DNA of 64,000 bases from Deltaproteobacteria bacterium (GTDB lineage: Bacteria; Desulfobacterota; SM23-61), in the NCBI GenBank assembly GCA_016875165.1, contig VGSF01000009.1, positions 1-64,000 of the forward strand. Reading direction: 5' to 3'. The position numbers and the translations under genes are program-made. The notes beneath the pieces are model-generated. The model ran no database searches, had not been told where the DNA came from, and saw only the letters and a list, made by a program, of their open reading frames with translations. This document shows positions 1-8,397 of the stretch, piece after piece. Within the stretch, counting starts at the first letter, position 1; every line of letters starts with the position of its first letter.

Positions 1-37
1 GCATGGCTTGTGCGAAGATTGTACGACCTCGATTCAT
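1..37 (-). CDS. IS4-like transposase, N-terminal fragment cut by window edge
   Basis: Only twelve codons are inside the window, reading MNRGRTIFAQAM on the minus strand. They are preceded by a strong ribosome binding site (AAGGAGGTGGCCA just upstream of the ATG). The start resembles the N-terminus of IS4-type transposases with a DUF4372-like domain, which commonly begin MNxGxTxFxQ. This is recognition from a very short stretch; the rest lies left of the window. The terminal inverted repeat of the element should lie between this start and rho, but I could not identify it. Confidence 0.45.
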   Translation of the reverse strand, partial: MNRGRTIFAQAM

Positions 38-416
38 TGGCCACCTCCTTTTTTAGGGGAGTATAGCCTTTTTCAAAATTCAAATCGTTCCCGTACAAAA
101 TATTGCAATTATCCAATGAAGTCATAGCGTTTTATGTTATGTTAAAATTTTTATTTGGACAGTAGTGAAAATAATCTAACTTAACCTTTTAATATTAAGG
201 CTTTGCGAGCGAAATGGTGAAGATCATCCAAATATTTAATTCATCAATAAAACCGAATAGTTATATTTTTTTAGGGGCTAAATAAATAAGCATATATCCC
301 TATATTTCAGTCGCGCTCTTAAACAGGACCAGCGTTGACAAACGAGAGCGCAAGCATAGCGCTATATATTTGCAACACCACTAATCGGGACCTTTTAATT
401 TTTTTAAGGAGTCAAA
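38..416 (+). promoter_or_regulatory. AT-rich leader upstream of rho
   Basis: This 380-base stretch has no convincing gene. It probably contains the end of the IS element plus the rho promoter and leader. A TTGACA at 335-340 is followed by TATATA at 363-368, but the 22-base spacing is too long for a standard sigma-70 promoter, so the promoter is only tentative. The rho ribosome binding site AAGGAG is at 406-411. Rho leaders are often autoregulatory by attenuation; nothing specific for that is visible here. Confidence 0.25.
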
Positions 417-1667
417 ATGAATATTATCGCTCTAAAAGAAAAAAAGATCAGTGAGCTGAATAAATTAGCCCGGCAGCTCAACGTTGAAGGGGCCAGCGGG
501 ATGCGCAAGCAAGACCTCATTTTTGCTATCCTGCAAGCCCAGACCGAAAAGAACGGACTGATTTACGGGGCAGGAGTGCTGGAAACCCTTCCCGATGGTT
601 TTGGATTCCTCCGCTCTCCTGATTTCAATTACTTGCCCGGGCCTGATGACATCTATGTCTCGCCTTCCCAGATACGCCGGTTTAACCTGCGTACGGGCGA
701 TACGATAGCCGGGCAGATTCGGCCGCCCAAAGAAGGGGAGCGTTATTTCGCTTTGCTGAAAGTCGAAGCGGTCAATTACGAAGAACCCGATTTAGCCAGG
801 GAAAAAATTCTCTTCGACAACTTGACTCCGCTCTACCCCAATTCCCGGATTAAATTAGAGGTGGCCGGGAATAATAACATGTCCATGCGGGTCATGGATC
901 TCCTGACGCCCATCGGAATGGGCCAGCGAGGCTTGATCGTCAGCCCTCCCCGGGCCGGCAAGACCATGATCCTGCAATCCATCGCCAACAGCGTGACCCA
1001 AAACCACAAAGATATGGCTCTGATCGTCCTCCTTATCGACGAGCGTCCGGAAGAAGTCACGGACATGCAGCGCTCGGTAAAAGGCGAAGTAATCAGTTCC
1101 ACCTTTGACGAGCCGGCTCAGCGGCATGTGCAGGTGGCCGAGATGGTCCTGGAGAAAGCCAAACGCCTGATCGAGCACCAGAAAGACGTTGTTATCCTCC
1201 TCGACAGCATCACTCGCCTGGCCCGGGCCTATAATACGGTCGTCCCTCCCAGCGGCAAGATACTCTCCGGCGGCGTGGACTCAAATGCCCTGCACCGGCC
1301 GAAGCGGTTCTTCGGGGCGGCCCGCAATGTGGAAGAAGCAGGGTCCCTGACCATTATCGCCACCGCCCTGGTCGACACCGGCAGCCGCATGGACGAAGTC
1401 ATCTTCGAGGAGTTCAAGGGTACGGGCAACATGGAAATCGTCCTGGATAGAAAATTAGCCGACCGGCGCATTTTCCCAGCCATTGATATCAACAAATCCG
1501 GCACCCGCAAAGAGGAGCTTCTCCTTTCTTCCCACGAGCTCAACCGGGTTTGGATTCTGCGCAAACTTCTCCAGCCTTTGAACTCCATAGATGCCATGGA
1601 ATTTCTCCTGGACAAGATGAAGGGAAGCAAAGATAACCAGGAATTTCTGGATTCCATGAGCCGTTAA
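417..1667 (+). CDS. rho: Transcription termination factor Rho
   Basis: Hexameric RNA-dependent ATPase that ends transcription at Rho-dependent sites. The 416-residue product has the expected layout: an N-terminal helical Rho_N segment (about 1-45), a cold-shock-like RNA-binding domain (about 50-125, with the [14 protein letters not shown] stretch) and a RecA-type ATPase core. The P-loop SPPRAGKT is at residues 176-183, and the secondary RNA-binding region is seen in [20 protein letters not shown]. The length matches typical bacterial Rho without insertions. The ATG start follows AAGGAG by five bases. It is the first gene of a probable rho-rpmE-DUF1385-prfA-prmC unit. Confidence 0.97.
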   Translation: MNIIALKEKKISELNKLARQLNVEGASGMRKQDLIFAILQAQTEKNGLIYGAGVLETLPDGFGFLRSPDFNYLPGPDDIYVSPSQIRRFNLRTGDTIAGQIRPPKEGERYFALLKVEAVNYEEPDLAREKILFDNLTPLYPNSRIKLEVAGNNNMSMRVMDLLTPIGMGQRGLIVSPPRAGKTMILQSIANSVTQNHKDMALIVLLIDERPEEVTDMQRSVKGEVISSTFDEPAQRHVQVAEMVLEKAKRLIEHQKDVVILLDSITRLARAYNTVVPPSGKILSGGVDSNALHRPKRFFGAARNVEEAGSLTIIATALVDTGSRMDEVIFEEFKGTGNMEIVLDRKLADRRIFPAIDINKSGTRKEELLLSSHELNRVWILRKLLQPLNSIDAMEFLLDKMKGSKDNQEFLDSMSR

Positions 1668-1767
1668 AGAACGAAGAACAATGAACCATGAACGAGGAAC
1701 CATAACGAAAAAAATAAACTGTTCATCGTATAACGTAAAGGGTTTATAGTTTCATAGGAGGTTTTTA

Positions 1768-1968
1768 ATGAAGAAAGGTATTCATCCCCAATTCGTCGAC
1801 TCCGTGATCAAGTGCGCTTGCGGGAATGAGCTTCGCACCAAATCGATCAAGAAAGAAATTTCCGTAGAGATCTGTTCCCGTTGCCATCCGTTTTTTACCG
1901 GGAAGCAGAAGCTGATTGACTCCGCCGGGCGAGTGGAACGCTTTCAGAAGAAATACGGTCTGAAGTAA
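1768..1968 (+). CDS. rpmE: 50S ribosomal protein L31 (zinc form)
   Basis: Small protein of the large ribosomal subunit, 66 residues. It is the zinc-binding (C+) type: Cys16, Cys18, Cys36 and Cys39 are all present, in CACG and CSRCHPF. The ending [11 protein letters not shown] is typical. The ATG follows a clear AGGAGG seven bases upstream. It lies 100 bases after rho, a common pairing in bacteria, and 8 bases before the DUF1385 gene, so the two are likely co-transcribed. The rho-rpmE spacer holds only a run of AACGAAGAACAATGAACC-like simple sequence. Confidence 0.97.
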   Translation: MKKGIHPQFVDSVIKCACGNELRTKSIKKEISVEICSRCHPFFTGKQKLIDSAGRVERFQKKYGLK

Positions 1969-1976
1969 ATAAGGCC

Positions 1977-2927
1977 ATGGCTAAGATTTCTATCGGCGGC
2001 CAAGCGGTTATCGAAGGTGTGATGATGAGGGCGCCCAACGCCCTGGCCATTGCGGTGCGTAAGCCTACCGGTGAAGTGGCGGTCAAGGAAGACGTCTGGC
2101 GCTCGCTTTCCAACCGGCTGAAATTTTTGAAATGGCCACTTATCCGGGGCTCCGTTGTCCTCATTGAAACCCTGATCAATGGCCTGCAGGCTCTTTCTTT
2201 CTCCGCCAGCCAGGCTATGGAAGAAGAAAAAAACAGGGGGAAGGAAGAGGGAAAGTTAAGCTCCTTAGCTCTTAGCCTGGTCATGGCCGCGGCTTTTTCG
2301 ATCGGCATCCTCTTTTTCGTCGTCCTGCCCCACTATCTAACCGGCTTCCTGGGCGATCTTTTCGGCCAAAACCTCGGCGTCGAAAGTTTTTCTTTCCATC
2401 TGATCGATGGGCTGATCAAAATTATTTTTTTTGTGGGCTATATCTACCTCATCTCCTTCATGCGGGACATCCGCAGGATCTTCCAGTACCACGGGGCCGA
2501 ACATAAGTGCATTTATGCCTACGAGGCCGGAGAAGAATTAAACGTGAGCAATGTTAGGAAATATTCCACCCTCCATCCCCGCTGCGGAACGGCTTTCCTG
2601 CTCATCGTCTTTATCATAAGTATAGTCCTGTTCTCCCTCATTTTCCCGTTTTTACCCAAGTTTCCAAACTTGAGCAAGGGCCTTAGTAATTTAATTTATA
2701 TCGGGATCAAGCTTCCCCTGATTTTGCCCATCGCCGGCCTGGCCTATGAGGTGATCAAGCTCAGCGGGAAAAAGCCGGACCATCCTCTTTTAAAAATCAT
2801 CGTCGCGCCAGGGCTGTGGCTCCAGCGGATGACCACCCGGCCTCCCACGGACGATCAGATCGAGATCGCCTTGCGGGCCCTTAAGGGCGCCCTGAACCTG
2901 GAATCCGGGCAGAAGGCGGTTCTGTAA
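1977..2927 (+). CDS. DUF1385 family membrane protein (YqhQ-like)
   Basis: Conserved integral membrane protein of unknown biochemical function. The N-terminus ISIGGQAVIEGVMMRAP is the family signature, and the conserved YHGAEHKCIYAYE motif lies near the middle. Hydrophobic stretches around residues 98-125, 140-165, 205-230 and 240-262 suggest about four membrane segments. The 316-residue length is normal. Genes of this family often sit next to rpmE and prfA, as here. The ATG is 8 bases after the rpmE stop with only a weak AAGG upstream, so translation may be coupled. Confidence 0.85.
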   Translation: MAKISIGGQAVIEGVMMRAPNALAIAVRKPTGEVAVKEDVWRSLSNRLKFLKWPLIRGSVVLIETLINGLQALSFSASQAMEEEKNRGKEEGKLSSLALSLVMAAAFSIGILFFVVLPHYLTGFLGDLFGQNLGVESFSFHLIDGLIKIIFFVGYIYLISFMRDIRRIFQYHGAEHKCIYAYEAGEELNVSNVRKYSTLHPRCGTAFLLIVFIISIVLFSLIFPFLPKFPNLSKGLSNLIYIGIKLPLILPIAGLAYEVIKLSGKKPDHPLLKIIVAPGLWLQRMTTRPPTDDQIEIALRALKGALNLESGQKAVL

Positions 2928-2946
2928 TTTTAATAAAAAACTTTTT

Positions 2947-3049
2947 GGACGCAGATGAGCGCAGATTTTCAGGATTTTAAATATGCAATAACCTTAAAGC
3001 AATTTCTGTTTTGCTGTTTTGTTTTTTTTATCTGCGAAAATCGGCGTCC
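2947..3049 (+). repeat. Dispersed hairpin repeat 'GGACGCAGAT' between DUF1385 gene and prfA
   Basis: The left arm at 2947-2966 and right arm at 3030-3049 pair as inverted repeats (16 of 20 positions), with an AT-rich loop of about 60 bases. The 'GGACGCAGAT...ATCTGCG...GGCGTCC' layout is a known kind of small dispersed repeat in environmental bacterial genomes. It ends six bases before the prfA start, so it forms the prfA leader, and no normal ribosome binding site is left there. Confidence 0.6.
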
Positions 3050-3055
3050 CAAGTA

Positions 3056-4126
3056 ATGGCAGACATGTTCCCAAAACTGGATGAAGTTGAAAAGCGATAC
3101 GTAGAGCTGGAAGAACTCCTCGCTGACCCCAAGGTCCTCGGCAACCCCAAGGAGATGCAGAAACTTGCCCGGGAGAGGGCTGGGATATCCAAGCTCATGG
3201 AAACATACCGGGTTTATAAAAGGGTCCAGGAAGAAATTGAGGAAAGCCACAACCTGCTTCTGGAATCCGAAGAAGAGATGAAAGAGCTGGCCAAAGCGGA
3301 ACTACATTCCCTCAAAGAACGTCAGGCTGCCTTGGAGGAAGAAATAAAGATTCTTCTTTTGCCGCGGGACCCGAGGGATGATAAGAACACTTTTCTAGAA
3401 ATCCGGGCCGGGACCGGCGGCGAAGAAGCGGCCCTCTTCGCCGCGGAACTCTTTCGCATGTACGCTAAGTTCGCCGAGTTGAACCGCTGGCGGGTAGAAG
3501 TGATGAGCCAGAACGCTACGGGTCTGGGAGGGTTTAAGGAGATCATCGCCCTCATCGAAGGAAAAGGGGTGTACAGCCGATTGAAATATGAGAGCGGCGT
3601 CCACCGCGTCCAGCGCGTTCCCGTGACCGAATCATCAGGCCGAATTCACACTTCGGCGGTCACTTTGGCGGTCCTGCCCGAAGCCGATGATGTAGAGGTG
3701 GAGATCAACCCAAGCGACCTGCGTATCGACGTCTACCGCTCCTCGGGACCAGGAGGACAGAGCGTAAACACAACGGACTCGGCTGTGCGCGTAACCCATA
3801 TCCCCACGGGTATGGTGGTTACCTGTCAGGATGAAAAATCCCAGCACAAGAACAAAGCCAAGGCCCTGAAAGTGTTGCGGGCCCGCCTGCTGGACAAGCT
3901 GGCGGAAGAACAGCGCAACGAAATCTCCGAAGAGCGGAAAAGCCAGGTGGGCAGCGGGGATCGCAGCGAACGCGTGCGCACGTACAACTTCCCCCAGAAC
4001 CGGGTCACCGACCACCGCCTGGGCCTTACCCTCCACCGCTTAGACAGCGTCCTCCAGGGCGACCTAACCGAGCTGGTGGATGCCCTGCACACCCATTATC
4101 AGGCCGAAGCCCTGAAAGCTCAGTGA
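3056..4126 (+). CDS. prfA: Peptide chain release factor 1
   Basis: Recognises UAA and UAG stop codons and triggers peptide release on the ribosome. The catalytic GGQ is at residues 233-235 in SGPGGQSVN, which matches its position in well-studied RF1 proteins and supports this start ([15 protein letters not shown]) over upstream in-frame codons. A start three codons further in (MFPKL) is also possible. The conserved [14 protein letters not shown] and [19 protein letters not shown] segments are present. At 356 residues the length is standard. It is followed after 15 bases by prmC, whose product methylates the GGQ glutamine. The ribosome binding site is poor because a hairpin repeat abuts the start. 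Confidence 0.95.
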   Translation: MADMFPKLDEVEKRYVELEELLADPKVLGNPKEMQKLARERAGISKLMETYRVYKRVQEEIEESHNLLLESEEEMKELAKAELHSLKERQAALEEEIKILLLPRDPRDDKNTFLEIRAGTGGEEAALFAAELFRMYAKFAELNRWRVEVMSQNATGLGGFKEIIALIEGKGVYSRLKYESGVHRVQRVPVTESSGRIHTSAVTLAVLPEADDVEVEINPSDLRIDVYRSSGPGGQSVNTTDSAVRVTHIPTGMVVTCQDEKSQHKNKAKALKVLRARLLDKLAEEQRNEISEERKSQVGSGDRSERVRTYNFPQNRVTDHRLGLTLHRLDSVLQGDLTELVDALHTHYQAEALKAQ

Positions 4127-4141
4127 TAAAAGGATACGGCA

Positions 4142-5020
4142 TTGTCCCAGTCTGCCTGGACTATCTTAAAACTGATCCGCTGGGCTGATGAGAGATTTAA
4201 GAAGGAAGGTTTGAGCACGCCTCGCCTCGATGCCGAGGTTCTTCTGTCTGAATCTCTGGGGATGGACCGTGTGGGGCTTTACACCCATTTTGATCAACCT
4301 CTTAAGTTAGAGGAGCTGGCTCGATTCAAGAAATTGATCAAGAGGCGGCTGGCCCGCGAACCTCTGGCCTATATCGTAGGCAAACGCGATTTCTGGTCCC
4401 TTCCTTTTATAGTCACTCCGGATGTTCTCATCCCCCGGCCAGAGACAGAAATACTGGTTGCCGAAGCATTGGGGGTGCTTTCCAAAATGAAACTCCCGGA
4501 TGGGGGGTTTAGAATTTTAGAGATCGGCACGGGAAGCGGAGCGATCAGCATTGCCCTGGCCAAGGAGTTGCCCTCGGCCTCCTTGGTGGCTACGGACATT
4601 TCGGAAAAAGCGCTCTTTGTCGCTCTGGAAAATGCCGTAAAAAATCGGGTCAGAGGACAGATCCAATTTTTACAAGGGGATCTATTCTCTCCCCTAAAAA
4701 AAGAGAGTAATTTTGACCTGATCCTTTCCAACCCTCCGTATATCCCCCGCAGCCACTTTATTTCTCTTATGCCGGAGGTTCGAGATTATGAGCCGCGGGT
4801 CGCCCTTGACGGGGGAAAAGACGGCCTGACTTTCTTCCGCCGGGCCCTGCCGCAGGCAGGAGAATTCCTCAAAAGCGGCTGCTGGTTCCTGACAGAGATC
4901 GGCGCAGGGCAAGAGCAGGATGTGCGGAAGATTGCCGAAAAAACCCCGCATTTCGATTCATGCGCTTTTATTCCGGACCTGGCCGGAATCCAGAGAGTTT
5001 TTAAAGTCCGAAAAAAGTGA
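4142..5020 (+). CDS. prmC: Release factor glutamine N5-methyltransferase
   Basis: Transfers a methyl group from SAM to the glutamine of the GGQ motif in release factors. The N-terminal helical domain (about 1-95) binds the factor. The SAM-binding motif EIGTGSGAISIALA starts at residue 127, and the catalytic NPPY is at 197-200 in SNPPYIPRS. The gene starts with TTG, chosen because the family N-terminus begins there and AAAAGGA lies upstream. It is directly downstream of prfA, the classic arrangement. Length 292 is normal. Confidence 0.94.
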   Translation: MSQSAWTILKLIRWADERFKKEGLSTPRLDAEVLLSESLGMDRVGLYTHFDQPLKLEELARFKKLIKRRLAREPLAYIVGKRDFWSLPFIVTPDVLIPRPETEILVAEALGVLSKMKLPDGGFRILEIGTGSGAISIALAKELPSASLVATDISEKALFVALENAVKNRVRGQIQFLQGDLFSPLKKESNFDLILSNPPYIPRSHFISLMPEVRDYEPRVALDGGKDGLTFFRRALPQAGEFLKSGCWFLTEIGAGQEQDVRKIAEKTPHFDSCAFIPDLAGIQRVFKVRKK

Positions 5021-5079
5021 ATTACGGTAAAAAATTGGGGGCGCAGCAGAAATAATAGAATTCAGGAGTCAGAATTCAG

Positions 5080-5203
5080 TAGGAATTTCCTTTTTTCAAC
5101 TTTAATGTAGCTTGCCGCTGGATCACTTTAGACACTTGACACTTATCCTGTATTTTTTCGGTTTTAAGAACTCTGTGATCTCTGTGCCCTCTGTGGCTAA
5201 TTT
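5080..5203 (+). repeat. Dispersed 'CTGTGATCTCTGTG' repeat, copy 1
   Basis: This stretch shares a long patchy match with 18756-18902 and with a split copy at 46920-47165. Shared blocks are a start like TAGGAATTTCCTTTTTTCAA, then ACTTTAGACACTTGACACTT, and an end CTGTGATCTCTGTGCCCTCT followed by GTGGCTAATTT. No ORF is present. Its mechanism is unknown. It abuts a GC-rich repeat at 5204. Confidence 0.6.
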
Positions 5204-5334
5204 CAAGTTATTAACACCCCCACCCTAACCCTCCCCCATCCAGGGGGAGGGAATTTTGGATCCCCCAGTATCTCCCCTCCCCTGGCGGGAGGGGGTTGGG
5301 GGGAGGGGGATAAAAAAGCAAATTCCTATACAAT
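5204..5334 (-). repeat. GC-rich palindromic repeat, copy 1 (reverse orientation)
   Basis: About 130 bases made of opposed C-rich and G-rich runs (CACCCTAACCCTCCCCCATC ... GGAGGGGGATAAAAAAGC), ending in CAAATTCCTATACAAT. The same unit lies in the opposite orientation at 46784-46924 and 54017-54150. It is intergenic and non-coding. The strong self-complementarity suggests a folded DNA or RNA hairpin. Confidence 0.7.
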
Positions 5335-5518
5335 CAAGTTAAATCCCCCCAACCCCCCTTTATTAAAGGGGGGCGAGGGGGGGATTTTTCACGCCGATGT
5401 GGAATTCGCCCCGCGTTCCGCGGGGTCGACTCGGCCATGTGGAATCACCTTGATAATTTGGGTTCAAGCTTGTACAAAAAGCAAATTCCTATACAATAAA
5501 TTTATTGAGGCAGACTTT
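5335..5518 (+). other. Intergenic remainder upstream of murA
   Basis: Contains a second C/G hairpin (ATCCCCCCAACCCCCCTTTA and its near complement, 5344-5386) and, at about 5479-5499, another copy of AAGCAAATTCCTATACAAT, the same string that ends the neighbouring GC-rich repeat. The piece 5399-5460 is open in the murA frame but does not resemble MurA. The murA ribosome binding site is weak (TTGAGGCAG). Confidence 0.5.
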
Positions 5519-6772
5519 ATGGAAAAGATGATCATTGAAGGCGGCTATCGTCTGGTTGGGCAGGTTCCCGTAAGCGGGGCCAAGAATGCGGCCCTGCCGC
5601 TTTTTGCGGCCTCTCTTTTAGTAGAAAGGTGGAATACCCTGCAAAACGTCCCGGCTCTGACCGACATTCGAACCATTGCCAGACTTCTGCGGCAGATGGG
5701 GGTGAAGATCGAGGGAGAAAGCGGGACGGTTCGGGTGAACGCTGCCGGGGTCCATTCCTGCGAGGCGCCTTACAAACTGGTTAAAACCATGCGGGCTTCG
5801 GTCCTGGTCCTTGGTCCATTAGTGGCCAAATGGAAGCGCGCCCGCGTCTCCCTTCCCGGGGGTTGCGCCATCGGCGCCCGGCCCATTAACCTGCACCTGA
5901 AAGGCCTCGAAGCTCTGGGAGCTACGGTCGAGTTGAAACATGGATACGTGGAGGCCCGGGCTGACCGTCTGAAGGGCGCCAAGATTTATTTCGACATTTC
6001 CACTGTTACTGGCACGGAAAATATCATGATGGCCGCAGCCCTGGCTGAAGGAAGGACGGTTTTGGAAAATGCGGCCAGCGAACCCGAGGTGGTGGAGCTG
6101 GCCAACTTTCTGAATAAAATGGGCGCAAAGATTCAGGGGGCAGGAAGCGATGTGATCATTATCGATGGGGTGAAAGAGTTAAAGCCAGTGGAGCATATAA
6201 TCATGGGGGACCGCATTGAAGCCGGAACCCTAATGGTGGCAGCGGGGATGACCCAGGGGAACGTAAAACTCCTGAACTGCAACCTTTCTCAGATGGAAGC
6301 TGTTGTGGCTAAACTGCGCGAAGCCGGGTTGGAAATATATCCCGAAGGAGATGGCGTGAAAGTGATCGGGCCTGCTAATATTAAGGCCGTGGATGTCAAA
6401 ACCCTCCCTTATCCGGGATTTCCAACGGATATGCAGGCCCAGATCATGGCCTTAATGTGCCTGGCCAGCGGGCTGGCCGTTATCACGGAGACCGTTTTTG
6501 AGAATCGCTTCATGCACGTAAGTGAGATGAGACGGATGGGAGCCGACATCCGCGTGGAGGGATCGAATGCCATTGTGCGCGGCCTTCCCAGCCTGACCGG
6601 GGCGCCGGTGATGGCTACGGACCTACGGGCCAGCGCGTCTTTGGTTTTAGCGGGTTTGGCTGCCGAAGGGACGACGGAAATTTCCCGTATCTACCATCTG
6701 GATCGGGGGTACGAGAAGCTTGACGAGAAACTATGCAAACTTGGGGCAAAAATTTCCAGGGTGAAGGAATGA
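5519..6772 (+). CDS. murA: UDP-N-acetylglucosamine 1-carboxyvinyltransferase
   Basis: First committed step of peptidoglycan synthesis: adds enolpyruvate from PEP to UDP-GlcNAc in the cytoplasm. The 417-residue protein has the EPSP-synthase-like double fold and the active-site cysteine (the fosfomycin target) at residue 116 in [12 protein letters not shown]. The substrate motif SGAKNAALP is near the N-terminus. I chose the ATG at 5519 ([12 protein letters not shown]) because the upstream open frame comes from repeats and lacks similarity. The last codons GTG AAG GAA TGA are special: the stop codon is formed by the T of a target duplication plus the first two bases of a hairpin element. Confidence 0.96.
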   Translation: MEKMIIEGGYRLVGQVPVSGAKNAALPLFAASLLVERWNTLQNVPALTDIRTIARLLRQMGVKIEGESGTVRVNAAGVHSCEAPYKLVKTMRASVLVLGPLVAKWKRARVSLPGGCAIGARPINLHLKGLEALGATVELKHGYVEARADRLKGAKIYFDISTVTGTENIMMAAALAEGRTVLENAASEPEVVELANFLNKMGAKIQGAGSDVIIIDGVKELKPVEHIIMGDRIEAGTLMVAAGMTQGNVKLLNCNLSQMEAVVAKLREAGLEIYPEGDGVKVIGPANIKAVDVKTLPYPGFPTDMQAQIMALMCLASGLAVITETVFENRFMHVSEMRRMGADIRVEGSNAIVRGLPSLTGAPVMATDLRASASLVLAGLAAEGTTEISRIYHLDRGYEKLDEKLCKLGAKISRVKE

Positions 6773-6925
6773 TGATCTCGTAAAAAGTCAAAAAAAGAAT
6801 CTTTCCGTCATTCCGGCCCCGATTTTCATCGGGATAAACTCCAGCCGGAATCCAGTCCTTTCCAATAGTTACAAATTATCTGGACTCCGGTTTTCATCGG
6901 AGTGACGACTTTTTACTAATGCATC
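6771..6925. mobile_element. Family A hairpin element (MITE-like), copy 1, at murA stop
   Basis: Ends with GATGATCTCGTAAAAAGTC on the left and a diverged complement on the right (GACTTTTTACTAATGCATC). Inside are two hairpin blocks, TCATCGGGATAAACTCC and GGACTCCGGTTTTCATCGG. It is flanked by the direct repeat AAGGAAT at 6764-6770 and 6926-6932, a target-site duplication. It has no coding capacity. It separates murA from hisD, which would otherwise be four bases apart. Confidence 0.85.
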
Positions 6926-6938
6926 AAGGAATGACTCC

Positions 6939-8246
6939 ATGAGAGTTCTTATTTCAGGCCAGAGAGGGTTCTCCCAATTTTTAAAAAGGTTTTCCCGGAG
7001 GGGAGAGACTGAGTATGCCAAGGTGGAAATGCAGGTGCGCAACATTGTGGAGCAGGTCAAAAAACAGGGTGATCCGGCCCTCATAGGGCTCACCCAGAAA
7101 TATGATGGCTGGAATGTTTCTCCTAAGACCCTGCGCGTCTCCAGGGTTGAATTCCGGGCAGCTCTTAAAATTCTGACCCGGGAAGAAAAAAAGACTCTGG
7201 AGTTTGCCGCGGCCAGGATCGAAAGATTCCATGCCCTGCAGGATCGCCGCTCCTGGTCTTTTGCCGAGGAAGACGGAACAGTTCTCGGGCAAATCGTTCA
7301 GCCAGTTGATCGGGTGGGCATCTATGTGCCCGGAGGAAAGGCCGCTTATCCTTCGAGCGTGCTTATGAATGCAATTCCGGCAAGAGTGGCCGGCGTCCCG
7401 TACATCCTCATGGCCAGCCCGGCGCCTAAGGGTTATGTCAACCCGGCCGTTCTGGTCGCATCGCAAATTGCCGGGGTAAATGCTGTTTTCAAGGTCGGCG
7501 GCGCCCAGGCCATTGCCGCCATGGCCTTTGGCACAAAAACCATACCCCGGGTTGATAAGATTGTCGGCCCGGGAAATATTTACGTTGCTTCAGCCAAACG
7601 GATGGTATTCGGAGATGTATCCATAGATTCCATAGCTGGCCCCAGCGAGATTCTGATCATTGGCGACCAAAGCGCAGATCCGGCATTTTTAGCCGCAGAC
7701 CTCATCTCCCAGGCCGAGCACGACGAACAGGCTGCTGCGGCCCTGATATGCTTTTCTAAAAGCCTGGGCGGGAAGGTGCAAAAGGAAATATCCCGGCAGT
7801 TAGCCCCCCTGCCCCGCCGGGACATTGCGGAGCGATCTCTCAAAGATTATGGAGCGATCCTCATAGTAAAAAACCTTTCGGAGGCGGTGAAAATTGTAAA
7901 TGCCCTCGCCCCGGAACATCTGGAGCTGGCCGTGGCTGATCCTTTCCGCCTGCTAAAAAAAATTGAAAATGCCGGAGCCATCTTCCTGGGCCACATTTCC
8001 CCGGAAGCCATCGGGGATTACGTGGCCGGCCCCAACCATGTGCTGCCCACAGGAGGAACGGCTCGTTTTTCTTCCCCCCTGGGAGTTTATGATTTTCTCA
8101 AACGGTCGAGCCTGATCTGCCTTTCACCGGAGGGATTTAAAAAGCTCGCCGATCCAGGAATGCAGTTGGCCCGGATGGAAAACTTAGAGGCGCATCTAAG
8201 GGCTATTGCCGTGCGCAAAAAATCGATTGATTCTTCCCGCCTGTAG
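6939..8246 (+). CDS. hisD: Histidinol dehydrogenase
   Basis: Catalyses the last two oxidations of histidine synthesis, L-histidinol to L-histidine with NAD and zinc. The 435-residue length is normal. Family motifs present are YVPGGKAAYPSSVLMNAIPA, the VGPGNIYVASAKR segment, SIAGPSEIL and QAEHDEQAAA with its Glu/His pair; EHLELAV and GDYVAGPNHVLPT are near the C-terminus. The ATG at 6939 has AAGGA at 6926-6930, part of the target duplication of the hairpin element inserted between murA and hisD. No other his genes are nearby. Confidence 0.95.
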   Translation: MRVLISGQRGFSQFLKRFSRRGETEYAKVEMQVRNIVEQVKKQGDPALIGLTQKYDGWNVSPKTLRVSRVEFRAALKILTREEKKTLEFAAARIERFHALQDRRSWSFAEEDGTVLGQIVQPVDRVGIYVPGGKAAYPSSVLMNAIPARVAGVPYILMASPAPKGYVNPAVLVASQIAGVNAVFKVGGAQAIAAMAFGTKTIPRVDKIVGPGNIYVASAKRMVFGDVSIDSIAGPSEILIIGDQSADPAFLAADLISQAEHDEQAAAALICFSKSLGGKVQKEISRQLAPLPRRDIAERSLKDYGAILIVKNLSEAVKIVNALAPEHLELAVADPFRLLKKIENAGAIFLGHISPEAIGDYVAGPNHVLPTGGTARFSSPLGVYDFLKRSSLICLSPEGFKKLADPGMQLARMENLEAHLRAIAVRKKSIDSSRL

Positions 8247-8325
8247 TATTAGACTTCTATTGAGCTTTATCCCCCCCAATCCATAATCCAGAAGGTTACC
8301 ATGCCAGAAAAAACCAAAACCACCA

Positions 8326-8370
8326 AAATTCCCCCTCGCCCCCTTTTTAAAAGAGGGGTTGGGGGGATTT
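8326..8370 (+). repeat. Short C-rich/G-rich hairpin repeat
   Basis: AAATTCCCCCTCGCCCC at the left pairs with GGGGTTGGGGGGATTT at the right around a short AT-rich loop. Similar units occur at 5344-5386, 26343-26361 and just before the DUF499 gene (about 62648-62683). It lies 28 bases before the coiled-coil gene and could act as a weak terminator or leader structure. Confidence 0.5.
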
Positions 8371-8397
8371 AAATTTAAAAACAGAAAGGACAAAGCC

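Noticed and set aside
5399..5518. Longer murA start at 5399
   Set aside because: The extra 40 codons are repeat-derived and do not match MurA N-termini; the ATG at 5519 gives the usual length.
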